The notes under the pieces are model-generated. The model was not told where the DNA came from. It made no database searches and saw nothing but the letters and a program-made list of their open reading frames with translations. This document shows positions 18,242-27,083 of a stretch of DNA of 64,000 bases, piece after piece. The translations under genes and the position numbers were made by a program. The stretch's first letter is position 1, and each line of letters opens with the position of its first letter. The stretch is taken from assembly GCA_026708505.1 (NCBI GenBank), contig JAPOUU010000033.1, forward strand, positions 16,162 to 80,161, given 5' to 3'. This stretch comes from Hyphomicrobiales bacterium (GTDB lineage Bacteria > Pseudomonadota > Alphaproteobacteria > JAPOUT01).

Positions 18242-19516
18242 ATGGCAACCCTGATACTCATCTCTCAAACAATAATCATCCTGCTCTTAATAGTCGGCAT
18301 CATCGCATTGTGGAAGGTGGCAAAACAGATACGCTCTCCCAATGAATCTATAATGCGAAACGAGGCTGAGGAACGCGCTAAAAGACTCCGTGAAGAAATC
18401 AGCAACAGAATTCAGGAGTTCGGCGGCTCGTTGCAAAGCCTCTTGAGAGACACGTCCGAAACCACAATCAAACGGGTGAATGAAATATCCGAGAGCAACG
18501 AAAGACGGCAAGGAGAGTTGCGAAAGACCGTTGAAGGGCAGTTGGAAAAATTGCGCGACGATAATTCCAAGAAACTGGCGGAGATGCAGAAAACCGTTGA
18601 TGAGAAGTTGGAGGGGACGCTGCAAAAACGACTGGGGGAATCTTTCAAATTGGTTAGCGAGCGATTGGAGCAGGTTCATCAAGGATTGGGTGAAATGCAG
18701 AATCTTGCCGTTGGCGTGGGCGATTTAAAAAGGACGTTGATGAACGTAAAGACCAGGGGGACATGGGCAGAGGTGCAATTGGGAGCATTGTTGGAGGAGA
18801 TAATGTCCCCGGAACAATATTTGAAAAACGCCAACATCAATCCGAATAGTCGAGAGGTTGTGGAATATGCGGTTAGGCTTCCGGGACGAGACACCGAGGA
18901 TAAAGTGCTGCTGCCCATTGACGCTAAATTTCCGCAAGAAGATTTTGAACGATTGATGGACGCGATAGAGAATGCCGACAAGGAGATGGTTGAAAGTGCG
19001 AGAAAATCATTAGAGGGGCGCATCAGGGAAGAAGCCAAACGAATTTCCGCCAAGTACATACAGCCGCCCGTAACAACCAACTTTGCAATTCTGTTTTTGC
19101 CGACCGAGGGGTTGTATGCGGAAGTTATTAGAATGCCCGGGGTCGCCAGTGAAATTCAAAGAAATCACAATATCACCATTGCCGGTCCAACCACCTTATC
19201 GGCATTATTGAATAGCCTTCGGGCGGGATTTCACACGCTGGCCATACAGAAACGTACCGGCGAGGTTTGGAAAGTGCTTGTGGAAGCTACCGAGGAATTT
19301 AAGAAATATGGCGATACTTGGGAGATGCTTAGAAAGCAGTTAGCGACTGTTACGAATACTGTGGAGAAGGTTGGCACTCGAACGAGGGCGGTGGAGCGTA
19401 AATTGCGTAATGTCGGCACGGTGGAAGTGGAAGATTCGCCGGTGGCAGGATTTATCCCGAATACTGCAGACGAGGTCGGGGATAACGGCGAAGACGTTAG
19501 AGATAATGAAAGATGA
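18242..19516 (+). CDS. rmuC: RmuC family protein
   Basis: RmuC proteins limit recombination at inverted repeats and carry a PD-(D/E)XK-like fold. 424 residues: N-terminal membrane anchor (about 4-25), a long coiled coil (about 35-165), then the RmuC domain with LKRTLMNVKTRGTWAEVQLG, DAKFPQEDF and FAILFLPTEGLYAEV. The length is in the family range. The C-terminus is acidic and low in complexity. It is followed after 24 nt by a coiled-coil membrane protein and may be co-transcribed with it. Confidence 0.9.
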   Translation: MATLILISQTIIILLLIVGIIALWKVAKQIRSPNESIMRNEAEERAKRLREEISNRIQEFGGSLQSLLRDTSETTIKRVNEISESNERRQGELRKTVEGQLEKLRDDNSKKLAEMQKTVDEKLEGTLQKRLGESFKLVSERLEQVHQGLGEMQNLAVGVGDLKRTLMNVKTRGTWAEVQLGALLEEIMSPEQYLKNANINPNSREVVEYAVRLPGRDTEDKVLLPIDAKFPQEDFERLMDAIENADKEMVESARKSLEGRIREEAKRISAKYIQPPVTTNFAILFLPTEGLYAEVIRMPGVASEIQRNHNITIAGPTTLSALLNSLRAGFHTLAIQKRTGEVWKVLVEATEEFKKYGDTWEMLRKQLATVTNTVEKVGTRTRAVERKLRNVGTVEVEDSPVAGFIPNTADEVGDNGEDVRDNER

Positions 19517-19540
19517 TTAGTCTTTCCAACAGGAGGCGGC

Positions 19541-19864
19541 ATGATTCGATTCTGTAAAGTAACCAGAGGGTGTGCTACAATGGATACTGAGATAGAAAAG
19601 AAACTAACCGAACAACAACATCAAATCGAAATGTTAAGAGAAAAAGTGGAGGGAAGTATGAAAACCATGAAAGCCGAAAATGAATCCGCTATCGATAGGC
19701 TTCAATTGAGTAACGAGAAAGCCATCGGGGGACTTCGCACGGATTTCGAAAAGCTGCGCACGACCATAGAAGGGAATTCCAAGACCCTTATTTTCCAGAC
19801 GGTAGGTGTGGTTGCTGCTGTTGCTGGTATTGCAGGTCTGCTAGTCAAAGTTTTCGGCTCTTAA
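19541..19864 (+). CDS. small coiled-coil protein with C-terminal membrane anchor
   Basis: 107 residues, not recognised. A strong GGAGG site 7 nt upstream supports ATG 19541; a second in-frame ATG at 19580 would remove 13 residues. Heptad-like helix covers about 18-80 (KLTEQQHQIEMLREKVEG and on), then one hydrophobic segment TLIFQTVGVVAAVAGIAGLL near the C-terminus. The layout resembles CCDC90-like or phage-type tail-anchored coiled-coil proteins, but no family can be assigned. It directly follows rmuC, also a membrane-anchored coiled-coil protein. Confidence 0.65.
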   Translation: MIRFCKVTRGCATMDTEIEKKLTEQQHQIEMLREKVEGSMKTMKAENESAIDRLQLSNEKAIGGLRTDFEKLRTTIEGNSKTLIFQTVGVVAAVAGIAGLLVKVFGS

Positions 19865-20021
19865 CGAAATCGGCGGGCACGTATATTCGGTAGGTCGGGT
19901 GGAGTTTGCCGCCCTTTATCAACGCCCGCGGACCGGAACCAAAATCGATGCTTGATGTGTCTATATGTTTGCGCCATGCATGTTGATGGCGATCGGCAAG
20001 CACGAAGAACAAGCGCCGCAT
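19845..20021 (-). CDS. possible 58-residue ORF in the rmuC-block intergenic gap
   Basis: Minus-strand frame from ATG 20021 reads MRRLFFVLADRHQHAWRK through FGSGPRALIKGGKLHPTYRI and ends KSRKL. No good ribosome binding site and no recognised family. It overlaps the end of the coiled-coil gene by 20 nt. It could be a degraded remnant; listed because the gap otherwise has no explanation. Confidence 0.2.
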   Translation of the reverse strand: MRRLFFVLADRHQHAWRKHIDTSSIDFGSGPRALIKGGKLHPTYRIYVPADFVKSRKL

Positions 20022-20050
20022 ACTCGTGAAGATAGGAAAGAAGAATAGGC

Positions 20051-21259
20051 TTATTGTATGTCGATAAACGACAGTATGTCATTTGTCATTCGGGCAAAGT
20101 CGGGATTGTACGTCAGTCTTTGCAGGGGAAGGTATTTTGCGTCCCGCGTGCTGCCGAATTCTCCTTTCCAGGGGATGTCCACCCCATGGCATGCTTCAGC
20201 CTCCTCTTCGTTTACAACGCCGATGTTGTCTCCGCATTCCCTGATTTCTCCTTTCTCCCCAAACAGGGCGTTGTCGGGCGAGTAGGGAAATGTTACATGG
20301 GAAAAATTGAGGATTTTTAAATCCGGTCGATAAGCACTCCGATACTCCGTGCGGTTATCCTCGCTTTCGTCACCGTCGCCATAATAGATAAATCTGCTTT
20401 TTTCATGCGAAGACGCCTTGTGAAGCACTTTCAAGGTTTTTCCCGAGTGCACCGAAACGTCATGTTCGGCAAGCATTGCAAAAACGGGAGGCCTCAGGCC
20501 TTTTTTGCGTCGCAGCGTCCGAATTGTTTTTGATTTAAGTTCCATAAGTTCGGCAAGGCCGTTTGTCGGCATGGAATGATATCGAACGGGGCTTTCCTCC
20601 GGATCAATATCCACCCAGTCCCAGATATACCGCAACCAACGTGTCTGCCATACCAGCGGGGAGTAAACGACATGCAGGGAGGGAGACAGCAGCACCAGGC
20701 CGGAGAGGTCCGGATGCTTTGTAGCCGCATGTGTTGCAAGCAGGCCGCCCAGCGAGAATCCGACGACATAAACATGATCCACCTCGTTCTTCAAGGAACG
20801 AATGCCGAAGTCCACGGCTTCAATCCAGTCTTCTTTTGTGATTTGCAAAAGATCAGCCGGGCGGGTTCCGTGCCCCGGCAGCAACATCGCTCTTATTAGA
20901 ACGCATTCCGAGTTAAGGAATTCAGCAACGTCTTTTAGCGAATAGGTGGTATCCGAGATGCCGTGGATTAAAAGCGCGCCTCTGGAAGGTTTTGCGTCAC
21001 AGCCGGGAGGGACGGGTAATTCATAGGGTGTGATGCGACTTAATTCCAAATCCACGTTGCCGGCATCAAGATAGACTCGATGCTTTTTCACATAAGCGAT
21101 GTTTTCCTCTATGTATTTTTTGAAAGAGGTTTCTCTTTTAAAGTCGAATTCGAATGCTTCTACCGAAGGTCGGTAGTATGCCTCGTCCGGGGTGATGGAA
21201 CCGCATGCGGTGACACCGGCCAGCAATAGCATGCTAATAAGGATACGGGGTGTTTTCAT
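20051..21259 (-). CDS. lipoprotein alpha/beta hydrolase
   Basis: 402 residues. N-terminal signal with lipidation candidate Cys19 (LLLAGVTAC). Alpha/beta-hydrolase core: oxyanion HGISDTTYSLKD (99-110), LLPGHGTRP, nucleophile elbow GFSLGG (167-172, Ser169), acid in AEHDVSV and a histidine in NFSHVTFP. It resembles serine-aminopeptidase/lysophospholipase-type lipases; the substrate is unknown. Probably acts at the inner or outer membrane facing the periplasm. Same strand as the MipA gene, separated by 33 nt, so possibly one operon. Confidence 0.8.
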   Translation of the reverse strand: MKTPRILISMLLLAGVTACGSITPDEAYYRPSVEAFEFDFKRETSFKKYIEENIAYVKKHRVYLDAGNVDLELSRITPYELPVPPGCDAKPSRGALLIHGISDTTYSLKDVAEFLNSECVLIRAMLLPGHGTRPADLLQITKEDWIEAVDFGIRSLKNEVDHVYVVGFSLGGLLATHAATKHPDLSGLVLLSPSLHVVYSPLVWQTRWLRYIWDWVDIDPEESPVRYHSMPTNGLAELMELKSKTIRTLRRKKGLRPPVFAMLAEHDVSVHSGKTLKVLHKASSHEKSRFIYYGDGDESEDNRTEYRSAYRPDLKILNFSHVTFPYSPDNALFGEKGEIRECGDNIGVVNEEEAEACHGVDIPWKGEFGSTRDAKYLPLQRLTYNPDFARMTNDILSFIDIQ

Positions 21260-21292
21260 TTATTTCCTCATGTTGCGTTTATTAATAATTAA

Positions 21293-22132
21293 TTATCGTA
21301 TTGGAACTTGTGCATCGCTTTCGTATATCGACCACACAAGCCCCGCGCCAACGGTGCTCGTTATCTCGTCCAGAAGTAGCGGACTGTCTTCATTGGCTGC
21401 GCCGCCATAATAAGAAACCTGCACGCCGGTAAAAAGTCGCAAGCGATCGGTAATGCCGTAAGAAAAGGCTACAGACAATTCACTGCCCATATAGCCGGCT
21501 TCAGCGTCATAAACCATACGTGAAGATGTCGCATGTTGCTCTTCAACCTGGTAGAAATAATCTTGTAATTCTTCCGTTGCAAAGCTTGCTCCCAATTCCA
21601 AAAATATGTTGAAGTTCTCAAAGAGATCATCTCGGCCATACGAGATCTCGGGGTTGAATACATAACCGCGATGGTCAAGGTCGTTGAAATCCGTTGAAAA
21701 CACGGCGCGCACAGGTAACTCTAGTTCCAATTGACCTTTGTGGTATTCACCCAGATTGATCGTAAGCTGGGGACCCACCTCCCCAAGAAAGTCGAGGTCC
21801 GGCAGGCCCATCCTCGCATCATTGTCCTCGGAATCGGCATCAAAAGACGCATCAAAGCTTATATCAAATTCAAAACGTTCCGTTTCCATAACAACTCCTT
21901 TGACAATACTACCATCTCCCAGTCTGAATATGTCTCCCCGGTAAATGATATAGGGAGCCGCCCCGCCGTTCGCTTTATGCTCATCCGATCCGGGATAGTC
22001 GGGTTCGTAAATGGCACCGCCTCCGACACCGGCCTCCCAAAGGGGTTCCGTTTCTTCATTGGCGGTTTGCGCAAGCGCGGCGGACGAAATAAATTGCAGA
22101 ACGGCTGCCGCAAGAAATTTGTATATCAGCAT
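21293..22132 (-). CDS. MipA/OmpV family outer-membrane protein
   Basis: 279 residues from ATG 22132. A TTG 36 nt upstream is a weaker alternative that would spoil the signal peptide. Signal peptide ends SSAALAQ. MipA/OmpV hallmarks: WEAGVGGGAIYEPDYPGSDE at the N-terminus, APYIIYRGDIFRLGDG, alternating beta-strand text and a final strand GAGLVWSIYESD. The family forms beta-barrels, some acting as scaffolds or in stress response; no specific role can be assigned here. Lies downstream of the HTH gene on the same strand. Confidence 0.85.
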   Translation of the reverse strand: MLIYKFLAAAVLQFISSAALAQTANEETEPLWEAGVGGGAIYEPDYPGSDEHKANGGAAPYIIYRGDIFRLGDGSIVKGVVMETERFEFDISFDASFDADSEDNDARMGLPDLDFLGEVGPQLTINLGEYHKGQLELELPVRAVFSTDFNDLDHRGYVFNPEISYGRDDLFENFNIFLELGASFATEELQDYFYQVEEQHATSSRMVYDAEAGYMGSELSVAFSYGITDRLRLFTGVQVSYYGGAANEDSPLLLDEITSTVGAGLVWSIYESDAQVPIR

Positions 22133-22329
22133 GTTAAACCCAGATTTCGTTGTGACGTCAACGGACAAGACTCGCTCAAACGATACATCCGTGCGGCGAC
22201 AAACCCGCTTATGCCGGAGAAGCCCGCATCAGGTTAATTACTTTTTAGAACAGTTTTATTTTATGTCAAGCCCGCAGGTTCAGGTTTTTGTGATTCGGGT
22301 GCCCGCGATAAAAAGAGGAAGAAGAAACT

Positions 22330-22626
22330 TCACACCAGTTCCACGCGCAAGGTTTGTCCCACAGCTTTTGCGGCGCGTGCGAGGGCGTCAAGGCTGGCGT
22401 CCGGCCCTTCCGGGCTTAGGAGGCGGTCTAGTTGCGAGCGGCTGGTTTCCAGGCGTTTTGCCATTTTCACTTTACTGATGCCTTGTTCCTGCATCATTTT
22501 GGCAAGTTGAAATGCGAGCACATGCCGGACGGCATGCTCGGTTGCATCTTCGTATTCGCCTTCTTCTTTAAGAAATTCTTCGAAAGAAGACCCTGCTGTT
22601 CCTTTCTTCGTGTCCCTTTTTCTCAT
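22330..22626 (-). CDS. XRE-type HTH protein (antitoxin-like)
   Basis: 98 residues from ATG 22626, preceded by a GGAGA site. HTH: FQLAKMMQEQGISKVKMAKR then LETSRSQLDRLLSPEGPDAS and the C-terminal LDALARAAKAVGQTLRVELV, the pattern of HigA-like or Fis-like antitoxins. No HigB/RelE-type toxin frame is visible in the flanking 200 bp on either side, so it is either an orphan regulator or the survivor of a toxin-antitoxin pair. Confidence 0.75.
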   Translation of the reverse strand: MRKRDTKKGTAGSSFEEFLKEEGEYEDATEHAVRHVLAFQLAKMMQEQGISKVKMAKRLETSRSQLDRLLSPEGPDASLDALARAAKAVGQTLRVELV

Positions 22627-22737
22627 TACAATTTCTCCATTCTCCTTTTTGCTATCTCGTTGCTCCACAGGCTCCAACTATGTCGTTCGCACCAAAGATG
22701 CCGCCAACTGTACCATGCAAAAAGGAGTTTTTCAGCG

Positions 22738-23997
22738 TTACGTTGGGGGATAATCCTTTAATTTTTTCAATTTCTGCCCCGTATCGGCGAGGATGTCTTT
22801 GGGGATTCGTCGCTGTTGAGCGATGAGTTGCTTTGTTGCCATAAAAGTCGGGGCGTCATTGATGGTGTCAACGGCGACCAAGACGCCTTTTCGCAGATAG
22901 AACAGAGAGAAGATGTTGTCATCGGGGTTTCCTCGAAGGACGGTTTCATCAAAGTGGTGCGAGAGTCCCGCGATTCGGAGTTTGACGTCGTATTGATCTG
23001 ACCAGAACCATGGCGTCGCGGCGTATGAGGTGTTTTCTCCGACGAGGTTAAGCGCCGCGGCTTGTGCCTGCTCGATGGCGTTTTGTACGGATTCAAGCCG
23101 GATGTTTTCGCCAACCAGGGCATTGGGGTGATTGGTGCAATCTCCGGCGGCAAAGATATTCGGGTCGGAAGTTTGTGCGTATTGATTGACGACAATTCCG
23201 TTGTCGGTTTCGAGTCCTGCCTCGGCGGCGAGTTCAACCCGCGGCTCGGCCCCGATGCCGATGACGATGCAATCGGTCTCAAATGAATCCGTTTTATCCG
23301 ATGCTGATTCCGAACGGGGTCCCCTGCTGCATTGAACGGTGCAGCCGGTTTCGTTTCCGGTGATAGATTCAATCTGCGTGTTGGTTTGGATGTCGACGCC
23401 GTTGCGCAGGTGGACTTGGTGCAGGAATTCTGCAACGGGTTCGGCAGTGACCCGCTTGAGGATTCTGTCTTGTGCTTCAAGGATTGTTGTTCGGATTCCT
23501 TTCTTTGAGGCAATGGCGGCAATTTCAAGTCCGATATATCCGCCGCCGATGATGGTAAGCGTTTTACCGGACCGGAGGGCATTGGAGATGGCGATGGAGT
23601 CGTCCAGGGAGCGCAGGTAGAGGGCGCCGCTTTTCTCGGCGCCGGGGATGCTGGCAATGCGGGCGCGCGTGCCGGTTGCAATGAGGAGCCGGTCGTAACC
23701 GAGGCGTTCGCCGTTTTGCAGAAGGACTTGTTGGCTGTCTCGCTCAATGGCGTCAACGCGCGTATTAAGCATCAAGGAAATATTGAGCTGGGCATAGGCT
23801 TCGGAAGGACGGAAGAATAGACGCTCGCGCTCGAGTTCTCCCGCAAGGAACGCTTTCGAGAGCGGTGGGCGCTGGTAGGGAGGGTAAGCCTCTTCGCCGA
23901 TGAGGGTAATGCGTCCGGGGAAGCCGGCTTCGCGCAGTGTGAGGGCTGCTTGCGCGCCGGCCTGCCCGGCGCCGATAATAAGGATGCACTCATTCAT
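22738..23997 (-). CDS. FAD-dependent ferredoxin-reductase-type oxidoreductase
   Basis: 419 residues. FAD motif IIGAGQAGAQAALTLRE at the N-terminus, YQRPPLSK (the family PxxRPPLSK box), LLIATGTRAR, NAD(P) motif TIIGGGYIGLEIAA near 145-160, and IFAAGDCTNHP for the second FAD contact. These define the rubredoxin/putidaredoxin reductase group that passes electrons from NAD(P)H to a ferredoxin or rubredoxin, often for a monooxygenase. No partner is adjacent. Divergent from addB across about 60 bp. Confidence 0.9.
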   Translation of the reverse strand: MNECILIIGAGQAGAQAALTLREAGFPGRITLIGEEAYPPYQRPPLSKAFLAGELERERLFFRPSEAYAQLNISLMLNTRVDAIERDSQQVLLQNGERLGYDRLLIATGTRARIASIPGAEKSGALYLRSLDDSIAISNALRSGKTLTIIGGGYIGLEIAAIASKKGIRTTILEAQDRILKRVTAEPVAEFLHQVHLRNGVDIQTNTQIESITGNETGCTVQCSRGPRSESASDKTDSFETDCIVIGIGAEPRVELAAEAGLETDNGIVVNQYAQTSDPNIFAAGDCTNHPNALVGENIRLESVQNAIEQAQAAALNLVGENTSYAATPWFWSDQYDVKLRIAGLSHHFDETVLRGNPDDNIFSLFYLRKGVLVAVDTINDAPTFMATKQLIAQQRRIPKDILADTGQKLKKLKDYPPT

Positions 23998-24059
23998 ATG
24001 GTTCGGAAGTTTGTTGAGGATTGTGTTATGTTATTTGGCATGAAAGGCAAGTGTGTTTG

Positions 24060-27000
24060 ATGGATTCTGGAGTATACACGATTGCGCCGGGTGTTGATTT
24101 TCTTGGCGCCCTGTCGGCCCGGCTGTTGCGCGAGGCTCGCGAGGGGGGCGATGCCCGTGATTTAAGTTCGCAGTATGTATTTTTGCCGACACGCCGATCA
24201 ATGGGGGCGCTGGAAGAACGTTTGCTGGAAGACTCCGGTGGGAAGGCGTTGCTGTTGCCGCAGATAGTTCCGCTGGGCGACGTGGGAGAGTTGGAGGAGG
24301 ACGAGGATTTTGAACTCCATCCTATGGCCAACTCGATACAACATGTTCTCACGAATGCCGAGAGGCAGTTTCAATTGACCCGCTTGATTTTATATTGGAG
24401 CGAGCGGTCGCAATCACGCATTGCCGGCTCGCCGGTCCAAGCCGCAAAACTGGCGCTGGAACTGGGAAGCCTGTTGGATTCGGCCGAGACGGAAGGTGCC
24501 GATCTCAAACGGCTGCACCGTTTGGTTCCCGAGTTTTATGCGGAAAATTGGCAAGAGACTTTGGAGTTTTTGAAAATCATTATCGAGGAATGGCCGAAGT
24601 TTTTGGAAGATAATAACTATGTCTCTGAAGTTTTCGCCCGTGATGACGGGTTGCGGTTGCTTGTGGAGCGTTGGGAAAAGACTCCGCCAAAGTCCCTGGT
24701 GGTTGCGGCGGGATCGACCGGTTTGATGCCGGCGACGGCACAATTGTTGAAGTGCATCATGTCGCTTCCGCGCGGGATGGTCGTGCTTCCCGGGCTGGAC
24801 CGGGAGATGGAGGATTCGGTTTGGAAGGAGTTGAATTGGGAGCATCCGCAATATGCGATGAAGCGTTTGCTCGATCGTCTCAAGATTTCCCGCGAACAGG
24901 TGAAGACTTGGGAAGAGGGCGCCGAGGAGGAAACGCCCGCGCAAACGTCCCGGCAGCAATTGCTGCGTTTGGCGTTTTATCCCGCCGGAATGGTCGATCA
25001 TTGGCAAAAGGCACTCGGCAAAGATGTCGATATCAAGCAGATAAAATCGTCACTTGCCGGATTGAATCTATTGGAGGCGCCGGGCCGTCGCGAGGAAGCC
25101 GGCATGATTGCGCTGCTGTTGCGCGACCTGTTGGAGACTCCCGGCAAGCGGGGAGCGTTGGTAACATCGGACAAAGAACTGGCGACTTGGGTTTGCGGCG
25201 AGATGCGTCGCTGGGGCATTGAGATTTATAACTCGGCCGGTAATACCTTGCTCGAGAGTGAAGAGATGCGTTTTGCCTGTCTGTTTGGTGAAATGGTCGC
25301 AAACGCGCTGTCGCCTTCAAGTTTGCTGGCGGCGTTAAAGCATCCCCTGGCCCGGTTTGGCATGAGCGCGGATAAGTTGCGCACGCGCGTTTCCTTGTTG
25401 GAGCGCTTTGTGTTGCGTGGTTTGATTCCGTCTCCGGACATCGGGGGATTGCGGGATGCTTTCAAGCGTTCTCTTGAGCGCGGCTACAATACCCCCAACA
25501 AAAAACAAGCCGGCGAGATTGGCGAATTAATCGATGCGTTGGAGCGTTCGCTTTCCCCGTTTGAGCCGGTGCACGCGGGCAAACACACGCTTGATGATTG
25601 GATTGAGGCGCATCTTTCTGCATTGGCACTTGCCGCTGCCGAGGATTCGGGCGATGTGGCCAAGGAGTTTTTTGCATCGCTGTCGGATGACGGGGGAGGT
25701 TTGCCGCCGCTCGCCCTTGTCGATTATCTCGCATTAATTAAGCATCTCGCGGAAACGCGGCCGTTGCGAAATTCCCCGTCCGGAAAGCATCCGCGTGTTT
25801 TCATTTTGGGGTTGCTTGAGGCTCGCCTGCAACGCGTGGACCTGGTGATACTCGGCGGGTTGAACGATGGTGTTTGGCCTCGGCGCACGCATGTGGGCGC
25901 GTGGCTCAACCGCTCCATGCTGCGGGAACTCGGCCTCAATGATCCGGAATGGCGCATCGGCCAAGAGGCGCACAATTTCGTTCAGGGTTCGATGCAGCCG
26001 GAAGTGGTGCTCTCGCGCGCCGTCAAGGTGGACGGCACGCCGACGATGAAATCGCGCTGGCTGCTTCGCCTTGAGGCGCTTCTGCAGGGCATGGGCATCG
26101 AGCATCTCGGCGAGGATGAAAATTTTTCAAAAAAATGGCTGGAGCGTTTCAGGTCTCTCGACCGTGAAGGCGAAGACATGCGCTTCGAGCCCTGTCCGCC
26201 GCCGGACCCTCGCCCGCCGGTAAAACTTCGACCGAAGAGTTTTTCGGTTACCGGAATCGAGAGGCTTATCGAAGATCCTTATTCGATATACGCGCGCGAC
26301 ATTCTCAAACTCAGGCCTCTTGACCCTCTCGATGCTCCTTTTGAGGCGCGTCTGCGAGGCACTCTAATCCATGAAATCCTGGAAGAGTTCTCCCGCAAGT
26401 GGTCGGACGCTTTGCCCGCAGACATAAGAACCGAACTCCTTGCCATCACCGATAGGCATCTTGCACGTTTGCGCGAAGTAAAGCCCGAGACGGCTGCGCT
26501 GTTGGCGCCGTCACTGGAAGTTTTGGCGCGGCGTTTCGAGGTGTTCGAGCGCGGACGTCGCAGCGCTTCAATGCGTTTGTTGATTGAAGAGAGAGGGGAG
26601 ATTTCCTTTATGGCTGGCGGCAAGAAGCATGCTTTAAATTGTACGGCAGACCGCATCGAGATTGCCGATGGCGGTGCAAACATCTGCGACTATAAGAGCG
26701 GCGCGGTGCCAACGGCGAGCGAGGTGCTTGCCGGCAAAAAGCCGCAACTCCCGCTGGAAGCGTTAATCTTGCGCAAGGGCGGTTTTGGCGATATCGCAAA
26801 AGACGTAAAACGACTTGATGGTCTGACATATATCTCCACGCGAATAAGGGAAACTTTGGGTGCCGAACTTGATATTCGTGAAATTGTCCCGAAAGAAGGA
26901 ACTCTCGATGAGTTCGTGAAGGAGACTCATCAAGGGCTGAAACATTTGCTTGGCGCCTATCTCGATGAGGAGCAGCCGTATTTGTGCCAGCCTCGCGGAG

Positions 27001-27083
27001 AGTCACGCAGCTATGCCGGGGACTACGACCATCTCGCACGACTGCCGGAATGGTCTTCGGCGGCACCGGACGGTGACGGATGA
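24060..27083 (+). CDS. addB: double-strand break repair protein AddB (alphaproteobacterial type)
   Basis: Subunit of the AddAB helicase-nuclease that processes DNA ends for RecA. 1007 residues from ATG 24060; the 13 upstream codons are not protein-like. N-terminal inactive helicase-like region with VFLPTRRSMGALEERLL. C-terminal RecB-type nuclease domain: RGTLIHEILEEFSRK (His), TADRIEI (Asp), CDYKSGAVPT (Asp-x-Lys) and KKPQLPLEALI. The nuclease residues look intact. Overlaps addA by 4 nt (ATGA); the addB-addA-trxA order is usual for alphaproteobacteria. Confidence 0.93.
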   Translation: MDSGVYTIAPGVDFLGALSARLLREAREGGDARDLSSQYVFLPTRRSMGALEERLLEDSGGKALLLPQIVPLGDVGELEEDEDFELHPMANSIQHVLTNAERQFQLTRLILYWSERSQSRIAGSPVQAAKLALELGSLLDSAETEGADLKRLHRLVPEFYAENWQETLEFLKIIIEEWPKFLEDNNYVSEVFARDDGLRLLVERWEKTPPKSLVVAAGSTGLMPATAQLLKCIMSLPRGMVVLPGLDREMEDSVWKELNWEHPQYAMKRLLDRLKISREQVKTWEEGAEEETPAQTSRQQLLRLAFYPAGMVDHWQKALGKDVDIKQIKSSLAGLNLLEAPGRREEAGMIALLLRDLLETPGKRGALVTSDKELATWVCGEMRRWGIEIYNSAGNTLLESEEMRFACLFGEMVANALSPSSLLAALKHPLARFGMSADKLRTRVSLLERFVLRGLIPSPDIGGLRDAFKRSLERGYNTPNKKQAGEIGELIDALERSLSPFEPVHAGKHTLDDWIEAHLSALALAAAEDSGDVAKEFFASLSDDGGGLPPLALVDYLALIKHLAETRPLRNSPSGKHPRVFILGLLEARLQRVDLVILGGLNDGVWPRRTHVGAWLNRSMLRELGLNDPEWRIGQEAHNFVQGSMQPEVVLSRAVKVDGTPTMKSRWLLRLEALLQGMGIEHLGEDENFSKKWLERFRSLDREGEDMRFEPCPPPDPRPPVKLRPKSFSVTGIERLIEDPYSIYARDILKLRPLDPLDAPFEARLRGTLIHEILEEFSRKWSDALPADIRTELLAITDRHLARLREVKPETAALLAPSLEVLARRFEVFERGRRSASMRLLIEERGEISFMAGGKKHALNCTADRIEIADGGANICDYKSGAVPTASEVLAGKKPQLPLEALILRKGGFGDIAKDVKRLDGLTYISTRIRETLGAELDIREIVPKEGTLDEFVKETHQGLKHLLGAYLDEEQPYLCQPRGESRSYAGDYDHLARLPEWSSAAPDGDG

